A stretch of 64,000 bases of DNA from Streptococcus pluranimalium (lineage in GTDB: Bacteria; Bacillota; Bacilli; Lactobacillales; Streptococcaceae): assembly GCF_002953735.1 (NCBI RefSeq), contig NZ_CP025536.1:874001-938000 (forward strand), written 5' to 3'. Positions 45,997-55,511 of the stretch are shown here, one piece after another. Position 1 is the stretch's first letter; each line of letters begins with the position of its first letter. The notes under the pieces were generated by a model. It was not told the DNA's origin, made no database searches, and saw only the letters and a program-made list of their open reading frames with translations. The translations under genes were made by a program, and so were the position numbers.

Positions 45997-46835
45997 AATT
46001 TTCAAATGCTAATAGTTTCAAAGCCAAAATCAAGAATATTGCAAGAGAAAAAGGGATACCTGCTCAACAAGTTCAGCAGAACTATTTGATTGAGCAAGTA
46101 CTAAAACTGATCTCTGGGAGTCAGTATAAAGATTCCTTCATTGTGAAAGGTGGTTTCCTTATCGGACAGATGATTGGCCTAGATAAACGGACAACAATGG
46201 ATTTAGATGTTACCTTGAAAGGTCAACCTCTTAGTGAAGAAAATATTCAAATAATCTTCAAAGAAATTGTGAAGCGACCTTCTGAAGGTTTCCAATTTGA
46301 AATTGATATGCTGGAACCGATTCGACAAGATGACGAATATGGGGGCTTTACACTCAAACTCAAGGCGACATTCGATACCCTACGTGAAGTTGTCTTTATA
46401 GATATAACAACAGGTGACCAGATAACGCCACGAGAAATTACTTATCAATTGCAGTCTGTTTTTTCAGAGAATAAACTAGAAGTTTGGACTTATAATTTAG
46501 AAACTGTTCTTGCTGAAAAATTAGAAACGATTATTCGTCGAGGAGCTGCTTCAACTAGACCTCGTGATCGTTATGACCTCTACACATTATATTACCTTCG
46601 AAAAGATGAGATTGATATCCCAATATTGAAAACTGCTCTAAACAATACTGCTAAAAAAAGAGAAAGTTTAGATATTTTGACAAATTGGGAAAGTCAACTA
46701 GGGGAAATCCGTAGCTCAGACTATCAGAAAAAGCTTTGGTCTCGCTATCAAAAATCATTCAGATATGCCAGTGAAATGAGTTTTGAGGAATCAGTGGAAG
46801 TGGTGGCAATTATTTTAAATCAATTAGGGGGTTAG
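45993..46835 (+). CDS. abiEii: AbiEii toxin, nucleotidyltransferase
   Basis: The 280-residue toxin has the DNA-polymerase-beta-like nucleotidyltransferase fold. The motif KGGFLIGQMIGLDKRTTMDLDV (about residues 50-71) carries the GG and DxD residues needed for activity. Toxins of this family modify tRNA and stop growth, giving abortive phage infection. Start GTG 45993 overlaps the abiEi stop (GTGA), so translation is coupled. Both genes look intact although the surroundings are decayed. Confidence 0.9.
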   Translation: MKFSNANSFKAKIKNIAREKGIPAQQVQQNYLIEQVLKLISGSQYKDSFIVKGGFLIGQMIGLDKRTTMDLDVTLKGQPLSEENIQIIFKEIVKRPSEGFQFEIDMLEPIRQDDEYGGFTLKLKATFDTLREVVFIDITTGDQITPREITYQLQSVFSENKLEVWTYNLETVLAEKLETIIRRGAASTRPRDRYDLYTLYYLRKDEIDIPILKTALNNTAKKRESLDILTNWESQLGEIRSSDYQKKLWSRYQKSFRYASEMSFEESVEVVAIILNQLGG

Positions 46836-46841
46836 TAGTGT

Positions 46842-48236
46842 ATGCTGACAGGAACTTTGCAGATGATGGGTTATGAATTTTTCTTTACGTTCGCTGAAGA
46901 AAGATTATCCTTGATTCCCAAATAAGGGAACAAAGATGAGATTAGGCATTCCTGGTTCTATACTAAATTAGGAGCAGGAATCTTTTCTTGGCCAGGGAAG
47001 CCTAAATTCGTAGAAGAAAACTTTCTTTATGGACGGACAAATGAAACAAATCGAGTTATTACATTTCTAACAAATAAACACACGCAACTGCAGGAAAATA
47101 ACGGTATCATTACAGTGCCGATTTTGGCCTATTTTTTTAGTTATTCTGACAGACCTAGGATTAGTCGAATATCATTTAGCGGGTTAGAACTAAACTATAT
47201 TCATCCAATTAATCGTACTTTTGAAATTTCGTATAAACCTGAAGAACACGATGGGAAAATAAATATTAGTACCTATGATTTTGACTCAACAACGACAGAA
47301 GAACAGAAATTTAATGTTTTTGGAAAAGAAGTTCAAGTTTATTTCGGCGTCACTAGAACAACAAGTTTATCTATCGAAAAGCCACCTCTAGCGTTATCAT
47401 CGTCAATGGTTTTTCATTTTGAAGAAACTCAAGATTATTCTTTTGTACGAGAGTTATATCGTATCGCAAAGGAGTTTATCCAATTTCTTTGTAATCGAAG
47501 AAATGTTAATTTTACTGATATTCGGTTGTCAAATAATCAAGGAAAGGTTGGGGAATCCAATGTGATTGAAGAAAGTATTGAGATTGAGATGAAGCCATTG
47601 AAAGATGGAAGATATATTCAACAAAAATATATTGCTGGTTATGAGGGAAAGATATTAGATGACATAGCTGAAAATAATCTATATCTCAGACATCTAGGTA
47701 AGAGTTTTAGGGATAGTCGGATAATTGATGCTGCTAGTTTTGTATTAAGAACCGCTGCATTTGAATGGGAGTTTAGTAGACTATTTTCAGAAGATGAATG
47801 GAAAAGCGAGCAACGAAAAAAACTGGAAGAAGAAGCTAGTAAAGAATTAGAGCGTTTGATTGAAAATTCAACAGGTAAGCTGAAAAAAATTTACAAAGAT
47901 TTGAAAAAATCAGTTGTATCCTATTTATCTCTTTCTCAAAAGATTGGTCAAATATTTGAAGAATACGGTGCATCTTTATTGAATTTATTTGGACAATCCA
48001 TATATAAATTAAACAATATTTCTTATAATCACTCTGAAATTGCAGAGCGAATAGGCAAACAAAGAAATAATTTTGCTCATGGAAATTTAGATAAGGAATT
48101 TATAAATGAGTCTTTGCTAGATGTGGTGTTCCTTGAACAAATTGTCCTAGCTATGCAACTACAATATTTTGGAATAGATGAAATAGAAACCCAAAAAATT
48201 ATAAATGAAGTATTTCACCATAATTTGGCATTATAG
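46842..48236 (+). pseudogene. ApeA-like HEPN defence protein with an early stop
   Basis: One frame runs from ATG 46842 to 48236 (about 464 codons) except for TAA at 46923-46925 (codon 28). After the stop the frame continues with conserved-looking sequence (SWFYTKLGAGIFSWPGKP), so the gene is damaged rather than short. The N-terminal half resembles the ApeA sensor domain (FSGLELNYIHPINRTFEI); the C-terminal half is helical and ends with a HEPN nuclease motif RNNFAH (R-x4-H). ApeA is an anti-phage HEPN RNase. No ATG follows the stop until well into the domain. An intact relative is at 58852. Confidence 0.6.
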
Positions 48237-48435
48237 AGTGGTTCTGGGAGGGTCTGATGCGTCAGTCCTCTCCTTTTTTATAGGGATTTTCAGAAGTTAT
48301 CGGTAGTGCTACTGATAGCTTTTTTCTTTGTTTTTGATGTGATACCAAAATCAAGTCGTCTTTTTTATGATGAGGAGAGAGTGACAGATTGTTGCTACTT
48401 ATCAAAAGAAAAGAAGGACTTTTTATGACCAAACA

Positions 48436-50390
48436 ATGTCATCATCACTTTTAGTCAATCAGGAACAAGCAGAAAAACACGTCTTCCGTAAAAGTAAGAA
48501 GTACCGGACACTTTGTTCGGTGGCTCTTGGAACTATGGTGACGGCTGTTGTCGCTTGGGGTGGCCAAGTAGCACAAGATGATGAAGTGGTAACACCCTCG
48601 CTGGATAAAACAACCGTTCAGTTGACAGAAAATCCTGCGACCAACTTACCAGAAGCTCAGCCAGCTCCAGTTGTTGAACAGACGGATAGCCTTGCCTCAA
48701 CTGGTCAATCAGATGGGGCTATTACAGTCACCGTTCCTCATGCTGTTGTGACACAAGCTGTCAATCAAGCAACAGCTGAAGGGGTTACGACCATTCAGGA
48801 CCAACCTATGGACTTGGGAAATACAACTTCTGCGAGTGAGACCAGTAAGCAATTGGATAAGGCGGAAGCGGATGCTGCTAGGCAGGCTGAAGCCATTACT
48901 CAGGTGACCAATACCTATAAAGCTGACAAAGCGACTTATGAACAAGATAAAACACGTGTTGAACAAGGGAATGCTGCGTTGGCTGCTAGTCATAAAGACG
49001 CCACTCAAGCAGGAAAAAACTTGAACCATTCAGTGGATAGCACAGTTTCAAAAATCAAAGGCCAAGATCAGTCGGCTAATGTGACCGTTACCACTCAAAC
49101 AGTACCATCAGGAGATGGTTCAACTGTTTCAGGCTATCAGGATTATACCTCTGCGGTAGTTGCTATTGATAAGCAAAATAAGGACAATCTATCTGAATAC
49201 GAATCAAAGAAAAAAGATGCAGATGCCATTGTCGCAAAGAACTTAGTGACTCAAAAGGAAAATGAAGCGGGTCTTGCTAAAGCAAAGGCTGATAATGAAG
49301 CTATTACTAAACGCAATCAAGCTGGGCAACAAGCGATAGATGACGAAAATAAGGCTGGTCAAGCTGCTGTGGATGCCTACAATAAGAACCAACAAAAATT
49401 GGTGACAGACCGTGAAGCTGAGATTGCTGCTATTACGAAACGCAATAAGGAATCATTGCGAAGGGTGATGCCATGCTTGGTGGGTATTCTAAAATCCTAG
49501 ATTCTACTGGTTTCTTCGTCTATGATACCTTTAAAACAGGAGAAACCCTTTCCTTTACCTATCAAAATCTTCAAAATGCTCGCTTTGATGGTAAGAAAAT
49601 CACAAAAGTAGCCTATGACATTACAAACCTTGTTTCTCCAGCTGGAACTAATGCCGTGCAGTTAGTCGTGCCAAATGACCCAACAGAAGGCTTTATTGCC
49701 TACCGTAATGATGAGACAGGCAATTGGCGAACAGACAAGATGGAGTTTCGTGTCAAAGCCAAGTATTTCTCCTAAAGGGGCTTTCCAAGTCTTTATGCCT
49801 AATGACAATCAAGACTTTTATGACCAGTATGTCAAAACAGGAACTTCTTTAAACCTTCTCACCAAAATGACCGTCAAAGACAGCCTTTATGGTCAGACGA
49901 AGACTTATCGAAACAAAGCCTACCAAGTGGATTTTGGCAATGGCTATGAAACCGATGAGGTGATCAATACCCTTGTTAGCCCAACACCTAAAAAACAAAA
50001 CCTTAATAAGGATAAGGTGGACATTGACGGAAAACCGATGATAGTGGGTTCACAAAACTACTATACCTTGTCATGAGACTTAGACCAATACCGAGGCACT
50101 AAGGCCGATAAGGCTCAAATTGTACAAGGTTTCTACTTTGTGGATGATTATCCCGAAGAATCTCTATTACCAGATGAAGCAAGTATTCAACTTGTGACAA
50201 CTGACGGAAAAGCAGTGTCAGGTGTGACGGTAAAAACTTATACGAGCTTATCAGAAGCCCCTAAACCCCTACAAGCAGCTCTTTCAAAACGCAAGATTGC
50301 GCCTAAAGGAGCCTTCCAAGTCTTTATGGCAGAAGATCCGCAAGCCTTCTATGATTCTTATGTAACGCAAGGTCTGACCTATTCAGGCCT
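48436..50390 (+). pseudogene. AgI/II-family surface adhesin (AspA-like), multiply broken
   Basis: Pieces of a streptococcal antigen I/II adhesin occur in order. Bases 48436-49460 encode the signal peptide (residues about 17-50) and an alanine-rich coiled-coil repeat region (KQLDKAEADAARQAE and similar). Near 49,460 an internal deletion with a frameshift joins it to the V domain (GGYSKILDSTGFFVYDTF). A second shift near 49,765 enters the C-domain (PKGAFQVFMPNDNQDFYDQY). TGA at 50074-50076 replaces a tryptophan codon. The gene then breaks off near 50,390 and joins unrelated DNA; the LPXTG end is lost. Such adhesins bind host glycoproteins and are often ICE cargo. Confidence 0.85.
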
Positions 50391-50685
50391 ACCCCTGGAT
50401 TTCAGTCAGCCCTTGACTATCGGCCAGTCTCAGTTTCGGATGAATATGGAGTGCATGAGGCCAGACTATGACACACTTGAGATGGTTCAGCGGGTGGTTG
50501 GTCAGATGACTGAGGATGTGGTTGAGCTCTTTGTCTTCCCCCCAGGTTACCTCGATCAGGACCTGTTAGATCATTCCAGCCTGACCTTGCCTCGGCCTAA
50601 GGAAGTTGCCATGCTCATCGCTCCTGCCACCAAAGAGTGGTTGAAGGAGCAGCGCGTTGAGCTGATTGATTATAGGGATTTGTAA
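50391..50685 (+). pseudogene. Unrecognised C-terminal fragment fused to the adhesin remnant
   Basis: After the adhesin break the same frame continues for about 98 codons to TAA 50683 with a protein-like sequence (RPDYDTLEMVQRVVGQMTED, then KEWLKEQRVELIDYRDL). It is GC-richer and unrelated to AgI/II. It looks like the end of another gene whose 5' part was lost when the two DNAs were joined. I do not recognise the family. Confidence 0.45.
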
Positions 50686-50689
50686 ACTG

Positions 50690-50727
50690 GTAAAAAGAAT
50701 CCTCGCTCACAGATGTGGGCGAGGGTT
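50690..50727 (-). terminator. Terminator of the leftward CsoR/CstR gene
   Basis: CCTCGC-CAC and GTG-GCGAGG pair around AGAT; on the minus strand ATTCTTTTT follows. Confidence 0.75.
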
Positions 50728-50787
50728 TACGCTATCAAGCGACAGGTGCGACAGAGGGCTAAGTATAGCTCTGGTAGTTTTTATGAC

Positions 50788-51048
50788 CTATTTCTTAATA
50801 ATCATGTCGATGACTTGTTCCAGGTTAGCTTCAAAGTCCTCTGGTTTTTGGTCAGGGTCTTCAAAGATTTGGTGCATCTTGGTACTGATGACCAGACCAA
50901 GGGTGCGGTTGATGCTGGAGCGGACAGCTGTCAGCTGGGTCACGATGTCAATACATTCTTGTTCGTCTTCAATCATTTTTTGGATGCCTCTCAGCTGGCC
51001 TTCAGCCCGCTTGAGACGGTTGAGAATATTTTTTTGATCTGTTTGCAT
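50788..51048 (-). CDS. CsoR/FrmR-family repressor, CstR-like
   Basis: The 86-residue all-helical repressor belongs to the CsoR/RcnR family (NRLKRAEGQLRGIQKMIEDEQECIDIVTQL). Copper-sensing CsoR uses Cys-His-Cys; this protein keeps only the first cysteine (Cys32 in QECIDIV), and the later His/Cys positions are replaced (STKMHQIFE). CstR proteins, which sense sulfane sulfur through cysteines, control rhodanese and CoA-disulfide reductase genes, and exactly those lie divergently here. A sulfur-sensing role is therefore inferred, but a single cysteine would need a different chemistry, for example between subunits. Confidence 0.75.
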   Translation of the reverse strand: MQTDQKNILNRLKRAEGQLRGIQKMIEDEQECIDIVTQLTAVRSSINRTLGLVISTKMHQIFEDPDQKPEDFEANLEQVIDMIIKK

Positions 51049-51071
51049 AGGAACCTCACTTTAGGATCATT

Positions 51072-51088
51072 ATACGTCCTAGGGGTAT
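51072..51088. promoter_or_regulatory. CstR-type operator, left copy
   Basis: ATACGTCCTAGGGGTAT lies about 25 bases upstream of the repressor start and resembles the right copy, with a worse left half. Confidence 0.5.
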
Positions 51089-51113
51089 TTTTGTCAAATT
51101 GGAAAGTCTTTTC

Positions 51114-51142
51114 TTGACGAAGAGGTCACTATTTGGTATTCT
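51114..51142 (+). promoter_or_regulatory. Promoter of the rhodanese/CoA-disulfide reductase operon
   Basis: TTGACG (51114-51119) and TATTCT (51137-51142) with a 17-base spacer; the right operator begins seven bases later. Confidence 0.5.
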
Positions 51143-51148
51143 TTTAAT

Positions 51149-51164
51149 ATACCCCTATGGGTAT
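51149..51164. promoter_or_regulatory. CstR-type operator, right copy
   Basis: ATACCCCTATGGGTAT is a near-perfect palindrome with C/G-rich halves, the typical CsoR/CstR site shape. It lies at the expected transcription start of the operon. Confidence 0.65.
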
Positions 51165-51202
51165 TTAATGGATTACCCATCAAATAAGAAAGGACTGTGG
51201 TC

Positions 51203-51534
51203 ATGATCTGTTTGTTTCAACGGCTCTGTCAAAATAGGCTGAAAAGTATTGCTATCAATGACTTAGATAGGGTTTTACAAGAACCTAAGTCAGTTGTTTT
51301 AGATGTTCGGATGAAAGAGGAATACCAGAGGGGGCATATCAAGGGGGCGCAATATCCCTTTGGATCAACTATCACATTTTCAAGGCACTAAAGACCAGGT
51401 ACATTATGTTCTGTGTCAGTCAGGTGTGAGGAGCAAGCGCGCGGCGCGTGTCCTTCAAAAGAAGGGCTATCAAGTGGTTAATGTCAAGGGCGGCATGTCT
51501 GCCTATACTGGAACTATACAAGGAGGAAAGTAAG
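51203..51534 (+). pseudogene. Rhodanese-domain protein, frameshifted
   Basis: The gene starts at ATG 51203 after AAAGGA. The first part reads ...VVLDVRMKEEYQRGHIKG; after a run of five G (51343-51347) the frame is lost and a stop follows at 51391. Removing one base restores NIPLDQLSHFQG, then the active-site loop VLCQSGVRSKRA and VKGGMSAYTG to a stop at 51534. Sulfurtransferases of this type move persulfide sulfur. One extra G in the tract explains the break; this may be a mutation, a switchable tract or a base-calling error. Confidence 0.75.
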
Positions 51535-53176
51535 ATGAAGATTTTGATTATTGGTGGGGTTGCGGGAGGTATGTCTGCTGCAACACGTTTGCGTCGCCTT
51601 ATGGAAGACGCTGAAATTATTGTCTTTGACAAGGGCCCCTATGTTTCCTTTGCCAACTGTGGGCTGCCTTATCATGTTTCTGGGGAAATAGCGGAGCGGT
51701 CTAGCTTGTTGGTACCGCCTCAAGGCGCGGTTTAACCTGGATGTCCGACCAGAGTCAGAGGTTCTCTCCATCGATCCAGCAAGTAAATCAATTGTGGTCA
51801 AAACTAAGACAGAAACCTATACGGAAAGCTATGACAAGTTGATCCTGTCACCGGGTGCCAAACCCTTTGTCCCACTGATGACGGGTCTTGATCAGGCTGA
51901 GAATGTCTTTACCCTGCGTAGTATTCCCGATTTGGACCAGATCATGGCTCAGCTAGAAGGAAAAACAGCAGGTGTAGCAACAGTGATTGGTGCAGGCTTT
52001 ATCGGCCTGGAAATGGCTGAAAACTTTGCTAAAAAAGGGCTTGAAGTCACCATTATTGAAAAAGCTCCCCATGTTCTACCACCTCTGGACCAAGAAATGG
52101 CCGCCTTTGTGGAAGCCGAACTGGTCAAACAGGGAATTAGGGTCATCACAGGCCAGTCAGCGCAAGCCTTTGAAGACCAAGGCAAAACCCTTGTCTTAGA
52201 AGACGGTCGCCGCCTGCCATCTGATGTGACCATTTTGTCGGTCGGGGTGCAACCGGAAAACGGACTAGCTCAGTCAGCAGGTCTTGAGCTTGGTCTCCGT
52301 GGTGGGATCTTAGTTAATGAGCAGTATCAGACCAGTCAAGAGGATATCTATGCTGTCGGTGATGCGGTTGTGGTTAAGCAGCAAATTACTGGCCAAGACG
52401 CCCTCATTGCTCTAGCTAGTCCTGCCAACCGCCAGGGCCGTCAAGTGGCGGATGTGATTGCTGGGCTTCCTGCCCAAAACAAGGGCAGTATCGGGACAGC
52501 TATTTTCCGTGTCTTTGATATGGTGGCTGCCTCAACTGGGCTGAGTGAACGGGTGGCTCGTCAGACCTTTGATAAGGTTGCAGTAGTTCATACCAGTGGC
52601 AATGATCACGCTGGCTACTATCCAGGTGCAACGACCATTATCCTCAAGTTGATTTTTAACCCTGAAACAGGAGCAATCTATGGGGCCCAAGCCGTCGGCC
52701 AAAAAGGGGTTGATAAGCGGATTGACATCTTGGCAACGGCCATCAAAGCTGGTCTAACTATTGACGATTTGCCAGAGTTGGAATTCACCTATGCACCGCC
52801 ATTTGGCTCTGCCAAAGACCCTGTCAATATGATCGGCTATGCTGCTATGAACCTTGCTCAAGGCTTGAGTCACAACGTTCAGTGGTACGACCTCTCTGAT
52901 GAACTCTCTAAAGGCAAGGTGCTCCTTGATGTCCGCAATCCTGGTGAACTCGCCGCAGGGCGCTTCCCGGATGCCATGGCCATTCCCTTGGATGACTTGC
53001 GCGATCGTCTCGGAGAGCTCGATAAGAGCCAATCTTATATCGTCAGCTGCCATAGTGGCCTACGCTCCTATGTAGCAGAACGCATCCTCAAGCAAGCAGG
53101 TTTTGAGGTTGCTAACTTAGACGGGGCCTATGCCCTCTACAAAATGGTCAAACCGGAGGACCTGATTCATGATTAA
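51535..53176 (+). pseudogene. CoA-disulfide/persulfide reductase with rhodanese domain, frameshifted
   Basis: The first 66 codons (MKILIIGGVAGGMSAATRL, FAD-binding; catalytic Cys in SFANCGLPY) run from ATG 51535 to a stop at 51733. The remainder is in another frame from about 51,722 (KARFNLDVRP) to 53176: NAD-binding GAGFIGLEMAENFAKKG, a dimer domain, and a C-terminal rhodanese domain with SCHSGLRS. Family members reduce CoA disulfides or persulfides. A few bases appear to be missing near 51,715-51,725, in the expected TPE-loop. The break removes the FAD-site from the rest. Confidence 0.8.
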
Positions 53177-53465
53177 AAGCCAAGCCTTAGCAGACTTAGT
53201 AGCTGCCATTGACAGCCAATCTCTATCCTTGATTGATGTCCGTGAAGTAGATGAATACCAAGCGGGCCATGTGCCTGGCGCTCAGTCTCTCCCTTTGAGT
53301 GAACTGGCAGAACGCTACACTGAGTTAGACAAGAATAGGCCTTACCACCTGATCTGCCATTCAGGGGCTCGCTCTGCTAGAGCCTGCCAATTTTTAGCTG
53401 GTCAGGGTTATGACGTGACCAATGTCGAAGGGGGAACCATCGCTTGGACAGGCGATTTGGAATAG
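53169..53465 (+). CDS. Single-domain rhodanese
   Basis: The 98-residue protein is one rhodanese domain with LIDVREVDEYQAGHVPGAQ near residues 20-38 and the active-site loop CHSGARSARA (Cys66 region). It starts at ATG 53169, overlapping the reductase stop by eight bases, and ends before a strong terminator. It is the only intact enzyme gene of this operon. Role: transfer of sulfane sulfur, possibly in persulfide detoxification, regulated by the CstR-like repressor. Confidence 0.88.
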   Translation: MIKSQALADLVAAIDSQSLSLIDVREVDEYQAGHVPGAQSLPLSELAERYTELDKNRPYHLICHSGARSARACQFLAGQGYDVTNVEGGTIAWTGDLE

Positions 53466-53482
53466 TAATGCTTATAAACAAG

Positions 53483-53515
53483 AAAACCGTCAGCCTGTGT
53501 GGCTGACGGTTTTTG
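53483..53515 (+). terminator. Terminator of the sulfur operon
   Basis: AAAACCGTCAGCC and GGCTGACGGTTTT form a perfect 13-base stem around TGTGT. Confidence 0.9.
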
Positions 53516-53593
53516 GATAGGGGTGACTGTTCTAAAATTATTTTACGGAATGTTGGCGAGTCATATTTTTTTTAAGGCAAGAGGCCGTCTTTC

Positions 53594-53602
53594 TGCTATA
53601 AT
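53594..53602 (+). promoter_or_regulatory. ohr promoter
   Basis: TGCTATAAT, a perfect extended -10 element, 30 bases before the start codon. Confidence 0.65.
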
Positions 53603-53631
53603 AGAAAAAACAATAATTAGGGAGAAGTGAG

Positions 53632-54045
53632 ATGAAAAAAATCTATTCAACCAAAATGATTAACACGGGTGGCCGTACAGGTGAAGTCCATGCGCCGGAT
53701 AACTCGATTCAGTTCCAAGTGGTGCAGCCAGGGCAAAAAGTAGAGGGTGCAACCAACCCTGAGCAATTATTTGCGGCAGGTTTTAGCAGCTGCTTTAACA
53801 GTGCATTGAGCTACGTTCTCTCAAGTAAGCAGTTGACCAATAGCAGCACCGTTTCAGCGACTGTTTCTATGTACAACTTGAGCACAGGCCCAGTACCAGA
53901 TGTGACGCTTGGTGTTGACATCGAAGGCCATATCGAAGGTTTGTCCTTGGACCAAGCGCAAGCTTTGCTAGAAGAAGCCCACAAAGTCTGCCCATACTCA
54001 CGCGCAGTAGCAGGCAATATTGAGGTGACAGTCAAAGCGGTTTAA
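53632..54045 (+). CDS. ohr: Organic hydroperoxide resistance protein (Ohr/OsmC family)
   Basis: The 137-residue thiol peroxidase reduces organic hydroperoxides. Both active-site cysteines are seen: Cys54 in FSSCFNSAL and Cys120 in VCPYSRA, in the Ohr rather than OsmC sequence context. GGGAGAAGTGAG precedes ATG 53632. It has its own promoter and terminator. No OhrR regulator gene is adjacent. Confidence 0.92.
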   Translation: MKKIYSTKMINTGGRTGEVHAPDNSIQFQVVQPGQKVEGATNPEQLFAAGFSSCFNSALSYVLSSKQLTNSSTVSATVSMYNLSTGPVPDVTLGVDIEGHIEGLSLDQAQALLEEAHKVCPYSRAVAGNIEVTVKAV

Positions 54046-54073
54046 TGGTTTTGGCACCCATGACAAGAATGTA

Positions 54074-54116
54074 AAAAAAGAGACCAGGACAACCGAAGGG
54101 TTTGGGTCTCTTTTTG
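54074..54116 (+). terminator. ohr terminator
   Basis: AAAAAGAGACC and GGTCTCTTTTT pair around a loop that itself contains AACC/GGTT. Confidence 0.85.
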
Positions 54117-54175
54117 TCATTTTGTATGGACTACTTTTCAAGCCGTAGCAAAGCTGAGAAAAGAACCTTAAAACG

Positions 54176-54184
54176 TGGTATAGT
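54176..54184 (+). promoter_or_regulatory. Promoter of the luciferase-like monooxygenase gene
   Basis: TGGTATAGT resembles an extended -10 element about 95 bases before the start codon. Confidence 0.45.
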
Positions 54185-54278
54185 AAAAGTGAAAAAAACT
54201 AGAAGACGATGTTGATAAAGTCTAGCAAATATGAGTAATAGCTATACAAACTGTTCCAAAAGAAAGAGAGAAAGCAAG

Positions 54279-55331
54279 ATGAAACTGTCAGTCTTAAACT
54301 TAGCCCCGTTACGGGAAGGACAAGGGTTCAAAGAGGCCATGGATGATTTGGTTGACTTGGCCCAAAAGGTAGAAGGCATGGGCTATGAACGCTATTGGAT
54401 TGCAGAACACCATAATTCTAAAACCATCGCCAGCAGTGCCACTCAGCTCCTCATCCAACGTACCTTGGACCAGACTAAGACCATTCGTGTGGGGTCTGGT
54501 GGGGTCATGCTCCCCAACCACACGCCCTATATCGTGGCCGAGCAGTATGGGACGCTGGAAACCCTCTATCCTAATCGGGTCGACTTAGGTCTGGGTCGGG
54601 CACCGGGAACAGACCAACAGACAGCGCGTGCCATCAGACGAACCGACAACCTCAATCCGCACTTTGAGGAGGATATCATGGAACTGCAGGGCTACTTTGC
54701 GGACACCTTGCCGGTCCATGCCTACCCGGCAGCTGGACTAGATGTGCCGCTCTATATCTTGGGCTCTAGCACGGACAGTGCTCACCTGGCTGCCAAGCTT
54801 GGCCTACCCTATGTCTTTGCAGCCCATTTTGCCCCACGGATGCTGATGGAAGCGGTAGCCATTTACCGTAGGGAATTCAAACCTTCTGAAACCTTGGCTG
54901 AGCCTTATGTCATTCTTTGCGCCAATGTCATTATGGCCGATACAGACGAGGAAGCCCAACGCTTAGCGACCACGCAGACCATAAGTTTTGCAGGGATTGT
55001 CACCAACAGGGCCCAGAAATTACAACCACCGAAAGAGTCAGATGAAGCTGTTTGGGAAGCCATTTTGCCGTCAGGAGAAGTGCCACACTTTGGACCAGTG
55101 GCCTTTAGCGCCCAACTCTCCCACACCCGCATCAAACAAGCCGTCAGCCAGATGACCGCCTGCACCTTTGTCGGGGACAAGGCGTCAGTGGCTGCCCAGA
55201 TAAAGGCCATGCAAAAACAAGTGTCCTTTGATGAACTCATGGCCCACAGCAACATCTTTGACCAAGAGGCCCAAGCTCACTCTTACCAACTCTTGGCTGA
55301 CGTCGTGGATCAAGAATTTGCAGACGAATAA
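54279..55331 (+). CDS. Luciferase-like flavin-dependent monooxygenase
   Basis: The 350-residue protein is an LLM-class flavin enzyme of the MsnO8-like group. Landmarks are the MGYERYWIAEHHN segment near residue 35, TIRVGSGGVMLPNH near 68, VDLGLGRAPGTD near 103 and LGSSTDSAHLAAKLGLPY near 165. The start is taken at ATG 54279 after AAGAGAGAAAGC; the in-frame ATG 54231 adds an atypical polar stretch. Substrate unknown. High G+C matches the neighbouring genes. Confidence 0.85.
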   Translation: MKLSVLNLAPLREGQGFKEAMDDLVDLAQKVEGMGYERYWIAEHHNSKTIASSATQLLIQRTLDQTKTIRVGSGGVMLPNHTPYIVAEQYGTLETLYPNRVDLGLGRAPGTDQQTARAIRRTDNLNPHFEEDIMELQGYFADTLPVHAYPAAGLDVPLYILGSSTDSAHLAAKLGLPYVFAAHFAPRMLMEAVAIYRREFKPSETLAEPYVILCANVIMADTDEEAQRLATTQTISFAGIVTNRAQKLQPPKESDEAVWEAILPSGEVPHFGPVAFSAQLSHTRIKQAVSQMTACTFVGDKASVAAQIKAMQKQVSFDELMAHSNIFDQEAQAHSYQLLADVVDQEFADE

Positions 55332-55423
55332 AACTACTACTGAACCGTAATCATTTCGCCCACTGTTGTGGGCTTTTTTTAATGTTTAACTACTGAAAAA
55401 CGCCTAAAAAACGTGTCTAAATA

Positions 55424-55432
55424 TGGTATAAT
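55424..55432 (+). promoter_or_regulatory. hsdR promoter
   Basis: TGGTATAAT is an extended -10 element about 110 bases before hsdR. Confidence 0.6.
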
Positions 55433-55460
55433 AAAAGGTAACGAAAAATTAGAAAAAACC

Positions 55461-55511
55461 AGAAAATCAGGCTCTCTGCTGTTCAAAAACAGTTGAAAAG
55501 CTAGATTTTCT
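55461..55511 (+). promoter_or_regulatory. Structured leader of hsdR
   Basis: AGAAAATC (55461-55468) pairs with GATTTTCT (55504-55511), enclosing an inner CTGTT/AACAG hairpin (55479-55492). It lies between the promoter and the start codon. Confidence 0.5.

Larger units (their letters stand above)
43680..50690. mobile_element. Decayed integrative conjugative element remnant
   Basis: About 7 kb hold fragments typical of streptococcal ICEs in collapsed order: a small pre-RepA gene, a RepA N-terminal stub, a conjugation lysin with stops, AbiE, a HEPN gene with a stop, and an AgI/II adhesin with several lesions. No integrase, relaxase or VirB4/VirD4 gene is left. A tandem GGTGCCTAG repeat at 43838-43861 may mark an old attachment end. 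The right edge is near 50,390-50,690, where base composition changes. Confidence 0.65.

Noticed and set aside
50666-51037. Rightward frames opposite the CsoR/CstR gene
   Set aside because: They lie fully over the well-conserved leftward repressor and over its terminator.
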